DNA from: Pseudofulvibacter geojedonensis
Lineage (GTDB): Bacteria > Bacteroidota > Bacteroidia > Flavobacteriales > Flavobacteriaceae
NCBI RefSeq assembly: GCF_042675745.1
Contig: NZ_JBHTJM010000005.1
Span: forward strand, 124,001-188,000
Length of the DNA: 64,000 bases
Direction of reading: 5' to 3'
In this document: positions 26,640 through 35,437 of the stretch, one piece after another
Layout of the letters: each line of letters opens with the position of its first letter
Position numbering within the stretch: position 1 is the stretch's first letter
The notes under the pieces: generated by a model
Database searches by the model: none
Seen by the model: the letters and a program-made list of their open reading frames with translations, nothing else
What the model was told of the DNA's origin: nothing
Program-made: the position numbers and the translations under genes

Positions 26640-27110
26640 ATGAAGCATTTGCTCTTTTTTACCCTTTTATTATCCAGTTTAATTGGGTTTTCTCAGAACG
26701 TTAATTACAATGGTAGTTTGTATAGCGTTAAAGGGAAAAAAATATATCAAGATAAAACAGACGTAACTAGTTCTTTATCTGAAGTTCAACAAAATGAAAT
26801 TACTAAACTTTATAAAGAACGTATTGAAGCAATAAAAGCAACTGAAAAACTTAAAAAAGACCAAAAAAAGAATAAAAAAGCAAAAGATAAAGCTGAGAAA
26901 AAACAAAATAAAGCAGAAAAAGCGTTAAAAAAGAAAGAACAAGCTCAGAAAAACTTAGAAAAGATTACAAAAAAATACGAAAAAGAAGTTAAAAAGTACA
27001 AAAAACTCAGTGAAAAAGGAAAGATAGACGATGAAGCTAAATGGGGGAAAAAATTAAAATCTCTCAAAGAAAAGATAGCTAAAGCTGAGAAAAAACTACG
27101 TAAAGCTTAA
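26640..27110 (+). CDS. Exported Lys-rich coiled-coil protein
   Basis: A signal peptide (MKHLLFFTLLLSSLIGFSQ) is followed by a short beta segment and about 100 residues of highly basic coiled coil (repeats of KAEKKLKK, KKEQAQKNLEKI). The product has 156 residues. Proteins of this shape are widespread in Flavobacteriia but have no assigned role. Its stop codon is 2 bp before the nitrilase start, suggesting a two-gene operon. Confidence 0.75.
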   Translation: MKHLLFFTLLLSSLIGFSQNVNYNGSLYSVKGKKIYQDKTDVTSSLSEVQQNEITKLYKERIEAIKATEKLKKDQKKNKKAKDKAEKKQNKAEKALKKKEQAQKNLEKITKKYEKEVKKYKKLSEKGKIDDEAKWGKKLKSLKEKIAKAEKKLRKA

Positions 27111-27112
27111 CA

Positions 27113-27889
27113 ATGCAAGACCTAAACATCACCCTTATTCAATCTAATTTAGTTTGGGAGAATCCAATTCAAAATCGATTAAATTTTGAAGCTAAAATAA
27201 ATTCTATTTCAGAAAAAACAGATTTAATTGTTTTACCTGAAATGTTTACAACTGGCTTTACTATGTATCCAAAATCGTTGGCTGAAAATATGGATGAAGA
27301 TTCTGTTGAATGGATGAAAGTTTTAGCTAAAAAAAAGCAGGCGGCTATTTGCGGAAGTCTTATTATAAAAGAGGATCATAAGTATTATAACAGGTACTTA
27401 TTTATTACCCCAGATGGTAGAACAGAACAATACAACAAAAGACATTTATTTACACTCGCCGGGGAACAGCACCAATATACTGCAGGAACTAAACAAACCC
27501 TAATTGAATATAAAGGATGGAAAATTTTCCCTCAAGTTTGTTATGACCTTCGATTTCCTGTTTGGTCTAGAAACACTTACAATTACGATCTACTTGTTTA
27601 TGTAGCCAATTGGCCTAAACAACGTATTGAAGCTTGGGATACTTTATTAAAAGCTAGAGCAATAGAAAATATGTGCTACACTATTGGGGTAAACAGAGTT
27701 GGTATTGACCCTAACGGAAATGAATATTCCGGAAACTCTGCCGCTTTAAATTATTTAGGAAAAAACATGTGTAATATCCAATCAGGCCAAGAAAGTGTTT
27801 CAACTATCACTTTAAATAAGCAAGAGCTAGACTCTGCCCGAAAAAAATTTGGCTTTTTAAACGATAAAGATTCTTTTATTGTAACGTAA
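27113..27889 (+). CDS. Nitrilase-superfamily amidohydrolase (omega-amidase-like)
   Basis: The 258-residue protein has the catalytic triad of the carbon-nitrogen hydrolase family: Glu43 in LPEMFTTGF, Lys109 in YNKRHLF and Cys143 in QVCYDLRFPVW. Length and the CYDLRFP box match the YafV/Nit2 branch, which hydrolyses alpha-ketoglutaramate and related amides in the cytosol. The 3' end overlaps the convergent lipoprotein gene by 14 bp. Confidence 0.9.
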   Translation: MQDLNITLIQSNLVWENPIQNRLNFEAKINSISEKTDLIVLPEMFTTGFTMYPKSLAENMDEDSVEWMKVLAKKKQAAICGSLIIKEDHKYYNRYLFITPDGRTEQYNKRHLFTLAGEQHQYTAGTKQTLIEYKGWKIFPQVCYDLRFPVWSRNTYNYDLLVYVANWPKQRIEAWDTLLKARAIENMCYTIGVNRVGIDPNGNEYSGNSAALNYLGKNMCNIQSGQESVSTITLNKQELDSARKKFGFLNDKDSFIVT

Positions 27890-29477
27890 ACTTATAATCT
27901 CTATCCCAATTAGCTCTAATTTCTATTTCTTCAGGATAGTAACTAACACGTTCTGGCTGTAATTTGTTTAAATAATTTCCAGTATCGTATTTTTCGTTTC
28001 CATTTACATCAAACACAACTCTTAAATTATAAGTTGCTGGGTTTAAATTCTGAAAATCGAAAATTGTCTTACCAACTCCTTTTTGTTCGTATTTTATTTT
28101 TCCGTTTTTATCTACTAATTGAACCAATAAAGAGTGTTTTGGTGTGTTAAATAATTCTAGCTTAATTGTACCATATGCAGAGAGTTTTTTAGTAGACACT
28201 TTAAAAGTTAAGGTGTCGTTCATTCCTCCATAAAAATCTTGAAAAGCTTCTGGATAAGCAGTTATTTTATAACGATCTTCCTCCTTTTTGTCAAAATCAA
28301 AACCAATTGTATTTGTAAATGAATTTTGCTCAATTTTAAAAGGAACTAAAACTGAATCTTTATTCATTATTTGTATTTTTTGCTTATCTATTTTTATGAT
28401 TGGTATAGAAGATGATATTTCATATTTTTCATCTACAGTCAAACTTTGAGTTATTTTTTTAAAGTATAGAGAGTCTGCTTTAATTTTTTTTCTCATTCTC
28501 ACCTTAAACGTATCAACTACTTTTTTACTCTTCAAGGAAAAAAGCATCGAATCAAGTTCAACACTAGGTTTAAACCAATAATTTAATGTATCTGTTTCTA
28601 TTTCTTTTGTTATGATAGAAGTATATCCTTCCGGCAGGTTGTCTGTCAATAATTTTATTGAAATATCTTCATGATATGGCCCTTCGTATCTAAATCGGAT
28701 TCTATTTTTCTTTTGATGCTTTGGTTTTAAAGGTTTAAAGTTTTGTATTTCTTTAAACAACAATAATTCGTATTCTTGAGATGTGGGTAATGTAATTTCT
28801 GTTTCAACAAAACCAATTTTATCTGTTTTTTGATTAAACACATAATTGTCAGACTCTTCTTTTAAAGCAATTAACTTATAAGTTCCTTTTTTTATATTAT
28901 TAAATTGAAAAGTGGTTGCGCTATCTAAAGTATTGGTAATATACCTAGGCTTTTTTAAATATACTGTTGAGTCTGAATAGGTAGAATCTATTTCATATAA
29001 TAATACCGATACATAAGAATCTGTATCTACATTTAATGCATCTTTAACCGTTCCTTTTAATTGCAGTGAGTCTATCTCTGTACCAGTAGAAAAAACATAT
29101 CTAAAAAAAGGAAATGGGTTACCTTCGTTGTTATCAACAATACTATTCCCAAAATTAAAAGAATAAGTAGTGTTTTCTTGTAATGTGTCTAAAATCTTAA
29201 TTTTCAACTGTTTACTAGCTCCACTTTGCGGTATTATAGTTGGCTGATATTTTAATGGTGGAGATACAATTAATTGCTTGTTTAAATCTTTAAGCTTAAT
29301 GTATTCATTAAAATTAATTCTTATCTCTTTTGTATTAAAGTTCGTAGAATAGTTTTCTGGAAAAGATTTTACAATTTCTGGAGCTTCCATATCTTTCTTT
29401 CCTCCAGACGGGCTACCTCTTTTGGCACAGCTAACTACTAAAGCTAAAAAAACTAAAACTAGTACAATTTTTTTCAT
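27876..29477 (-). CDS. Lipoprotein with SbsA/Big_5 Ig-like domain
   Basis: Starting at the Met of MKKIVLVLVFLALVVSCAKR (an upstream in-frame Met lacks a sensible signal), the protein has about 533 residues, a lipobox Cys and then a Gly/Ser linker. The first domain (EAPEIVKSFPENYSTNFNTK, EIRINFNEYIKL) is the SbsA-type Ig-like fold. The remainder consists of beta-sandwich modules, with a carboxypeptidase-regulatory-like end (TYNLRVVFDVNGNEKYDTGN). It is a conserved flavobacterial outer-membrane lipoprotein of unknown role. Confidence 0.85.
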   Translation of the reverse strand: MKKIVLVLVFLALVVSCAKRGSPSGGKKDMEAPEIVKSFPENYSTNFNTKEIRINFNEYIKLKDLNKQLIVSPPLKYQPTIIPQSGASKQLKIKILDTLQENTTYSFNFGNSIVDNNEGNPFPFFRYVFSTGTEIDSLQLKGTVKDALNVDTDSYVSVLLYEIDSTYSDSTVYLKKPRYITNTLDSATTFQFNNIKKGTYKLIALKEESDNYVFNQKTDKIGFVETEITLPTSQEYELLLFKEIQNFKPLKPKHQKKNRIRFRYEGPYHEDISIKLLTDNLPEGYTSIITKEIETDTLNYWFKPSVELDSMLFSLKSKKVVDTFKVRMRKKIKADSLYFKKITQSLTVDEKYEISSSIPIIKIDKQKIQIMNKDSVLVPFKIEQNSFTNTIGFDFDKKEEDRYKITAYPEAFQDFYGGMNDTLTFKVSTKKLSAYGTIKLELFNTPKHSLLVQLVDKNGKIKYEQKGVGKTIFDFQNLNPATYNLRVVFDVNGNEKYDTGNYLNKLQPERVSYYPEEIEIRANWDRDYKFTLQ

Positions 29478-29736
29478 TAAAAATACATTAATACACAAAT
29501 AAACAACATATTTGGTTATATCTCAACTAATAAATTGTTAAAGCAATATATTGCCTTCTAAGATGGCTAATTACACACTATAAAGTTAATTCGAATTGAA
29601 TTGTAATAACCCGAAAATAATATCAAGAATATTATAATGCTAAAATTTTTATTCTCTTACAACCTTTGCATATCAATCCCATAAAATTCATTAAAACAAT
29701 CTAGAGTTTATTTAAATAAATTGTAGATTAAATATA

Positions 29737-30423
29737 TTATTCTGTATATGCCATAACTGCAATACTTAATTTTACATTTGGTATTTTTAACAATTCATAA
29801 GCACAAGCTTTAATAGTAGAACCTGTTGTTATAATATCATCTACTAAAAGAATATGCTTTCCTTTTAGCAAAGCTGTTTTAGTACTATCTAACATAAAAA
29901 TAGTATCAACGTTCTTCCATCTTTTCCATCTACTTTTTTTTGTTTGAGTATGGGTATTTTTGTCCCTTATCAGAACATTATTTACAAAACCCACTTTTAA
30001 TTTATTAGCAATTGCCTTACCAAAACCATCAACTTGGTTATAACCTCTAGACTTTAATTTTTTAGTATGCAACGGAACAGGGATTACTATATCAATGTCT
30101 TTATAAGCATTACAACTCTTTAAATCTTCTCCAAGCCAATTACCCAAATAAGAACTTATTCCTTCCTGACCTTTATATTTTAAATGATGCATTAATTTTT
30201 GTACAATTCCATCCTTATGAAAGTAAAACAATGCAGTAGCTTGTTCTAAACACACAGAACCATAAAACAAATCTTTAATCATACTGCCTTCAATTGTATG
30301 CAAATTAGTACATGGAACTAAATGCAAGCACTTATTGCATAAAAATATTTCATTTCCATTTAATAAATCTTCACATCCAACACAAAGCTTCGGAAAAAGT
30401 AGATTAATCAGATATTTATACAC
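29737..30423 (-). CDS. comF: ComF-family phosphoribosyltransferase-like protein
   Basis: The 228-residue product has an N-terminal zinc-ribbon (CVGCEDLL ... CNKCLHLVPC) and a C-terminal PRTase domain with the PRPP-binding loop ILLVDDIITTGSTIKACAYE. This is the standard ComF/GntX architecture and length; members act in DNA uptake and processing. The 5' end is divergent from a coiled-coil membrane protein gene with a 69-bp gap. Confidence 0.9.
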   Translation of the reverse strand: MYKYLINLLFPKLCVGCEDLLNGNEIFLCNKCLHLVPCTNLHTIEGSMIKDLFYGSVCLEQATALFYFHKDGIVQKLMHHLKYKGQEGISSYLGNWLGEDLKSCNAYKDIDIVIPVPLHTKKLKSRGYNQVDGFGKAIANKLKVGFVNNVLIRDKNTHTQTKKSRWKRWKNVDTIFMLDSTKTALLKGKHILLVDDIITTGSTIKACAYELLKIPNVKLSIAVMAYTE

Positions 30424-30492
30424 TTAATCGAATTTTAGTTTAAGTTTTATATAAATATACTTAGATTTGAGCTTACTATACTCATTTTTTCT

Positions 30493-31380
30493 GTGAACAT
30501 AAAAAAACGAATTATACTATCTAGAATTACTATTGCAATTCTTTCATTGCTTTTAGGTGGTTTTGTGTTTTATAATTTTAATACTGTTCAAGAACGTAAA
30601 GAAGAAAAGCGTTATTTCGAAAATGAAAAAAAGTTATTTCTGAATGAGCTAAACGATATCACTGCTCGTTATGATAGTTCTAGGATTGAAAATACCCTAA
30701 AAATAGAAGAAATATCTACCTATAAAGAAAAAATTAAATCGCTAGAAAGAAAAGTTTTATCTAGTGAAAGTTCTATAAAAAATTTAATTGCATACCGAAA
30801 AGAATTAGATTTCTTAAAAGAAGAAAGAAATCGATTATTTAAAATAGCCGACTCATTAAAAATAGAAAATGATTCTCTAATTGAAGAACGTGGTATTGTT
30901 GAAAACCAATTAAAAGTTCAGAAAAACTTAAGCAATAAATTAGCCAAAGAAAACAATCAATATGCAGAAGTAATTAAAAAAGCTTCTAAATTACAGATAT
31001 CCAACCTTAATGCATCTGGTATTAGAGTAAGAACTACTGGTAGTTTATCTGAGACTCAAAGAGCTATTAGAGTAGAAAGAATAAAACTCAGTTTTACTAT
31101 TGGTGCCAATTTATTTGCCAAAAAAGGAGACAAAGATATTTATATTCAAATTCTCGATCCTAAAAACAATATTATAGGCGATAGAAAAACAATTGAGTTT
31201 AAAAGCGGTCTCAATTTATTGTATAGTGACAAAGAAACTATTTCTTATAAAAACGAAACACTAAACACCTCTATACTAGTTAACAAAGAAAAAACTAAAA
31301 CTCTTTTACCGGGCAACTATTTTATAAGTATTTTTCTAGAGGACCAAAAATTAGGTAGCACTTCACTACTCCTTAAATAA
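30493..31380 (+). CDS. Membrane-anchored coiled-coil protein
   Basis: The 295-residue product starts with GTG, has one N-terminal membrane helix (RITIAILSLLLGGFVFYNF), then about 130 residues of coiled coil and a C-terminal beta domain of about 120 residues (RVERIKLSFTIGANLFAKKG, YIQILDPKNNIIGDRK). This layout is common in flavobacterial proteins of unknown function. A strong terminator follows at 31527. Confidence 0.7.
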   Translation: MNIKKRIILSRITIAILSLLLGGFVFYNFNTVQERKEEKRYFENEKKLFLNELNDITARYDSSRIENTLKIEEISTYKEKIKSLERKVLSSESSIKNLIAYRKELDFLKEERNRLFKIADSLKIENDSLIEERGIVENQLKVQKNLSNKLAKENNQYAEVIKKASKLQISNLNASGIRVRTTGSLSETQRAIRVERIKLSFTIGANLFAKKGDKDIYIQILDPKNNIIGDRKTIEFKSGLNLLYSDKETISYKNETLNTSILVNKEKTKTLLPGNYFISIFLEDQKLGSTSLLLK

Positions 31381-31526
31381 AACAGCACACTATAAAGTAC
31401 CCTTATTCACTCTATAACAACATTTTATAGTCTTTTTACAACATTTTTTACCAATAATCTTTAAATACTGAGTATCTTTAAACCATCTCAGAAAAACTTT
31501 CCCCAAGAAAATTACTGATATCAACT

Positions 31527-31566
31527 AAAAGAGACTGGTTTTGTTAAAGCTAGTCTCTTTTTATTT
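31527..31566 (+). terminator. Rho-independent terminator
   Basis: A 10-bp stem (aaaagagact / agtctctttt) with a 15-nt loop precedes a T run. Confidence 0.75.
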
Positions 31567-31628
31567 TTAATCTACACTCATTTATATACCCACTAAAATT
31601 ATGTAGTTTTGTAGTACAAATATCTTTT

Positions 31629-32081
31629 ATGAGTAAAATTAGAATTACCAAATTATTCACTTTTGAAACTGGTCATGCTTTATATGGTTATGATGGTAAG
31701 TGTAAAAACGTTCATGGACACAGTTACAAATTATCGGTTACAGTAATTGGCCAACCAATTACTAAAGAAGGAGAAGTTAAACTAGGAATGGTAATTGACT
31801 TTGGTGACCTTAAAAAAATTGTAAAAGAAGAAATTGTAGATATTTTTGATCACGCAACTGTTTTTAATCAAAACACTCCACATGTAGAGTTAGCTAAAGA
31901 ATTAAAAGATAGAGGTCATAATGTAATACTCGTAAATTACCAACCTACAAGTGAAAATATGGTCATTGACTTTGCTCAAAAAATAAAAAATAGACTTCCT
32001 AATAATATTCAACTACACTCTTTAAAACTTCAAGAAACTGATACTTCTTATGCCGAGTGGTATGCATCAGACAATGAGTAG
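31629..32081 (+). CDS. queD: 6-carboxytetrahydropterin synthase (QueD/PTPS family)
   Basis: The 150-residue protein shows the zinc ligands of the family (FETGHAL and NVHGHSY), the catalytic Cys in GKCKNVHGH, the conserved GMVIDFGDLKK and the late PTSENM and LQETDTSYAEW motifs. It makes 6-carboxy-5,6,7,8-tetrahydropterin from dihydroneopterin triphosphate for queuosine synthesis. Length fits QueD. It overlaps the lpxH gene by 8 bp. Confidence 0.92.
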   Translation: MSKIRITKLFTFETGHALYGYDGKCKNVHGHSYKLSVTVIGQPITKEGEVKLGMVIDFGDLKKIVKEEIVDIFDHATVFNQNTPHVELAKELKDRGHNVILVNYQPTSENMVIDFAQKIKNRLPNNIQLHSLKLQETDTSYAEWYASDNE

Positions 32082-32850
32082 TATCGTACTTAACATACCA
32101 GAAGGAAAGAAGGTTTATTTTTCGTCAGATAATCATTTAGGAGCCCCAACTCCTGAAGCTAGTTTTCCTCGTGAAAAAAAATTTGTTGCTTGGTTAAACG
32201 AAATAAAAGAAGATGCTGGTGCTATCTTTTTACTAGGTGATTTATTTGACTTTTGGTTTGAATACAAAACTGTAGTACCTAAAGGTTTTGTTAGAGTATT
32301 AGGAAAGCTCGCTGAAATAAGCGATAGCGGAATTCCTATTTATTTCTTTGTTGGGAATCACGATTTATGGATGAATGATTACTTTCAAAAAGAATTAAAC
32401 ATTCCTGTTTACCACAAACCACAAGAGTTTACCATTAATAACAAATCTTTTTTAATTGGTCATGGAGATGGCTTAGGTCCTGGTGACAAAGGCTATAAAC
32501 GAATGAAAAAGGTTTTTACCAATCCGTTTAGCAAATGGCTTTACCGTTGGTTACACCCAGATTTAGGGGTGAAATTAGCCCAATACATGTCGGTTAAAAA
32601 CAAACTCATTTCTGGAGATGAGGATGCAAAGTTTTTAGGCGAAGAAAACGAATGGTTAGTACAATACTGCAAACGCAAACAAAACCAAAAGCATTACGAT
32701 TATTTTGTGTTTGGACACCGCCATTTACCAATGACTATAGATATTGCAGAAAGCTCTCAGTATATTAATTTAGGTGACTGGATACAATATTACACTTATG
32801 GTGTTTTTGAGAATAATACATTAGAATTAAAAGAATATAAAGAGAGCTAA
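32074..32850 (+). CDS. lpxH: UDP-2,3-diacylglucosamine diphosphatase
   Basis: The metallophosphatase motifs of LpxH are clear: SSDNHLG, LLGDLFDFWFEY, VGNHDLWM, GHGDGLG and FGHRHLP. The product acts at the cytoplasmic face in lipid A synthesis. I take the Met at 32074, whose ATG overlaps the queD stop region, rather than the two earlier Met codons inside queD, because the fold begins directly after it. Length about 258 residues fits the family. Confidence 0.9.
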   Translation: MSSIVLNIPEGKKVYFSSDNHLGAPTPEASFPREKKFVAWLNEIKEDAGAIFLLGDLFDFWFEYKTVVPKGFVRVLGKLAEISDSGIPIYFFVGNHDLWMNDYFQKELNIPVYHKPQEFTINNKSFLIGHGDGLGPGDKGYKRMKKVFTNPFSKWLYRWLHPDLGVKLAQYMSVKNKLISGDEDAKFLGEENEWLVQYCKRKQNQKHYDYFVFGHRHLPMTIDIAESSQYINLGDWIQYYTYGVFENNTLELKEYKES

Positions 32851-32866
32851 ATAAGCTCTCTTTTAG
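32838..32866 (+). terminator. Terminator at the end of lpxH
   Basis: The stem aaagagagct / agctctcttt with a short loop overlaps the lpxH stop codon and is followed by Ts; it can also serve the convergent lipoprotein gene. Confidence 0.7.
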
Positions 32867-32876
32867 TTTTTATTAA

Positions 32877-34913
32877 TTACTGAGCACAATTGCCATCTAT
32901 AATATCTTGAACAGATGGGTTATATAAATTACCTGCAATCTCTATTTGTTCGTAAGTACCGTTAACAACTAAATTTTGTAAAGCACAAAAGTCTGTTAAA
33001 TTCGGATTCTCACTAGGACTATAAAAAACAGCATTTCCTATCTTAATAAGATATACTTCATTTAAGCTCTCTAAACCATCGAGCGATTCTAAGGAGTTAT
33101 TCCCTATAATTAAAATCAAACCATTAGAAGTTGTTAAGTTATTTAATCCGTTCAACGAAATTAAACTATCATTCCAGTGTATATTAGTTTGAGTACTTAA
33201 TGAAGTAATACTATTTAAGCCTTCAAGAGAAACTAATGCATCATTGTTAGTTACTGATAAAGTATTAGTTTCTAAGTTTTGTAATCCATTTAATGAAGTC
33301 AACTGATCATTACTATCAATAGATAAACCTCCTGTTACAAATGACAAGCCTTGCAAAGGAGTTAAAGATACAATATCATTTATAGCTGAATTATTAATTC
33401 CTATTGTTAAACTTCCTTGAATTGCCGAATAATTAAGTAATCCAAAACGATTAACTTCTTCCTGAGTTTCTAAAACTACATCTCCAACATGCATACCACC
33501 ATTTTCTTGGCAGGCACTTAAACTTCCTAAATTTGTTACGCTTTCATTTAAAACAAAACTATTTATGGTAGTAGATTGATTGTTATCCATATCATAAACC
33601 AAATAGCTATAACTCTCTCCACTACAAAATAATAAAGGGTAATTAACTGTACCGTTATCAACAGGAACTTGAATAGATTGATAAAGGTTTGAATCATTTC
33701 CACTAAAAATGAACATATATCCATTTTCTATTGGAGCTCCCGAACAACTTGTAAAAGTTCCTGTAATATTTGTTTCTAAAATTTCTGATGGCAAACTAGG
33801 ATTTGTTATGCTTATTGAAGTATCAGACGAGTAAGGACCTAATACTTGCGAATATATAACTTCACTATTGCATGGAGATAAAACACTAATTGTTACCTCT
33901 TCATTGGCAGGAAATAAACCACAATCTTCTCCATTTTCATTTGTAAAACCTGAAAAAATAACCTGATCGGTAGCGTTTCGTATAATCTCTATTCTTTTAT
34001 TAGCAATTCTATTCAATTCTGTAGTTTCTATAGAAAAACAAATATTTACATAATCTAACGGTAAGTCGCAATTCCACCATGTAAAATGAGTTACCTCTGC
34101 AGTATATTTATTTCCTATTTTAGTTGCTTGACCTTGTTCTTTCCAGTAACCTAAATCTTCATCAAAATACCATAATTCAATACTATCAGAAGCGTTTGAT
34201 GTACTTACATCTACAGGAAACTCAAGAGTAGCAGGACTACTTTCTAAAATATTTAATTCTTCTCCACTTGGTGAAAATAAGTTTACACTCATCATTCCAT
34301 ATGTTTCTAAGCTTCTAGGATTATTACTATTATCCTGAGCAAACAACATACCTGGCATTTGTGCAAAAGTTGTTTCTTGATTTGGTTGTAAATAATGCAT
34401 TGATACCTCTACTTGACCTGAATATGGATTTCCTGAAGCATCAATAAATTCTCCTTGAAAACTTACTTTGGCACCATTAGGTAAAGACACTTCTGAAGGG
34501 GTTCCTGAGCTTATTACTCCAACAACATTTTTTTCTAAAAGAACTATTTGAATATCATTGAATCCGCTTACAGCTGGAACTATTGTCCTAGAACCTTTAA
34601 TATAACCACTCTTATCTGCTGTTATATAAGCAAATTTTTCATAAACAGGTGCTCCGTTTAACACAAAAACACCATTATGATCTGTTAACGTTGTTAAACT
34701 TCCTATACTAATTAATACATCTTTAACACCTGTGCCGTTTTCATTTACTACTCGCCCAATAAAATTACTTGTGGTACTAGCTCCAAAATTTTCAATAAAT
34801 GCAACATCATCTATTAAGCCATTTGGGTTTTCAATAGTATTACCTGAAAAATCATCTTTCTGACAAGAAATAACAAGTAATAATAATGCTATAAAGTAAA
34901 TCGTTTTTTTCAT
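32877..34913 (-). CDS. Large surface lipoprotein with carboxypeptidase-regulatory and leucine-rich modules
   Basis: The 678-residue protein has a lipobox signal (MKKTIYFIALLLLVISCQKD) and an N-terminal CarboxypepD_reg-like domain (FIGRVVNENGTGVKDVLISI). A middle region (YSGQVEVSMHYLQPNQ) resembles flavobacterial gliding- or adhesion-associated lipoproteins. The last 200 residues carry receptor-L/LRR-like units (SLTPLQGLSFVTGGLSID, SLNGLQNLETNTLSVTNNDA, SLEGLNSITSL). It is probably exposed on the outer membrane; ligand unknown. Confidence 0.8.
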   Translation of the reverse strand: MKKTIYFIALLLLVISCQKDDFSGNTIENPNGLIDDVAFIENFGASTTSNFIGRVVNENGTGVKDVLISIGSLTTLTDHNGVFVLNGAPVYEKFAYITADKSGYIKGSRTIVPAVSGFNDIQIVLLEKNVVGVISSGTPSEVSLPNGAKVSFQGEFIDASGNPYSGQVEVSMHYLQPNQETTFAQMPGMLFAQDNSNNPRSLETYGMMSVNLFSPSGEELNILESSPATLEFPVDVSTSNASDSIELWYFDEDLGYWKEQGQATKIGNKYTAEVTHFTWWNCDLPLDYVNICFSIETTELNRIANKRIEIIRNATDQVIFSGFTNENGEDCGLFPANEEVTISVLSPCNSEVIYSQVLGPYSSDTSISITNPSLPSEILETNITGTFTSCSGAPIENGYMFIFSGNDSNLYQSIQVPVDNGTVNYPLLFCSGESYSYLVYDMDNNQSTTINSFVLNESVTNLGSLSACQENGGMHVGDVVLETQEEVNRFGLLNYSAIQGSLTIGINNSAINDIVSLTPLQGLSFVTGGLSIDSNDQLTSLNGLQNLETNTLSVTNNDALVSLEGLNSITSLSTQTNIHWNDSLISLNGLNNLTTSNGLILIIGNNSLESLDGLESLNEVYLIKIGNAVFYSPSENPNLTDFCALQNLVVNGTYEQIEIAGNLYNPSVQDIIDGNCAQ

Positions 34914-35018
34914 CCTTAATTTAGTTAGTTATACTTAATTAGATGTAACTAATCTAAAAAGGTTGCGTCATTTTTGTAAGTATTTAATTATAAATAAGAA
35001 TAATCTATTATACAACTT

Positions 35019-35375
35019 TTAGTTTTTACATATCTCATTTATATATCCATTTAATTCTATTTGAAAAAGAGTCCCTTTCAGCAAGTCGGTAATTGAATTT
35101 AATTCTTTTTTAGTAACGGCTAAATCTACTTTATCGGTTGGGGTCTGTAGTAAATAGCTAGAACACTTTCCTTTTTTTGCGCATCCTTCACATTGTTGTA
35201 GATGATGAGCAACTTTAGCTTTGTTATAGAATTCTTTTACCTCTTTATAATCTAGATAAAAACCAGTATTTCTAAACACTACCTGAATTGTTTCTGTAAA
35301 ACCCGCTTCTACATCTTTTTTCCACTGAAAAGCAATTCCTATATCGTTGTGATAAATTCTATATATATCGTTCAT
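35019..35375 (-). CDS. Conserved flavobacterial protein with Cys cluster (DUF6686-like)
   Basis: The 118-residue product has a central C-x2-C-x5-C cluster (CEGCAKKGKC) and a helical C-terminal part. Start and length look complete, and no signal is present. The Cys arrangement suggests a metal site. It is monocistronic as far as can be seen; function unknown. Confidence 0.7.
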   Translation of the reverse strand: MNDIYRIYHNDIGIAFQWKKDVEAGFTETIQVVFRNTGFYLDYKEVKEFYNKAKVAHHLQQCEGCAKKGKCSSYLLQTPTDKVDLAVTKKELNSITDLLKGTLFQIELNGYINEICKN

Positions 35376-35437
35376 ATCTGTATCATATTATTGATACAAA
35401 TATAATAGTTATTTTTAATTATTCTAAATAAGAATAG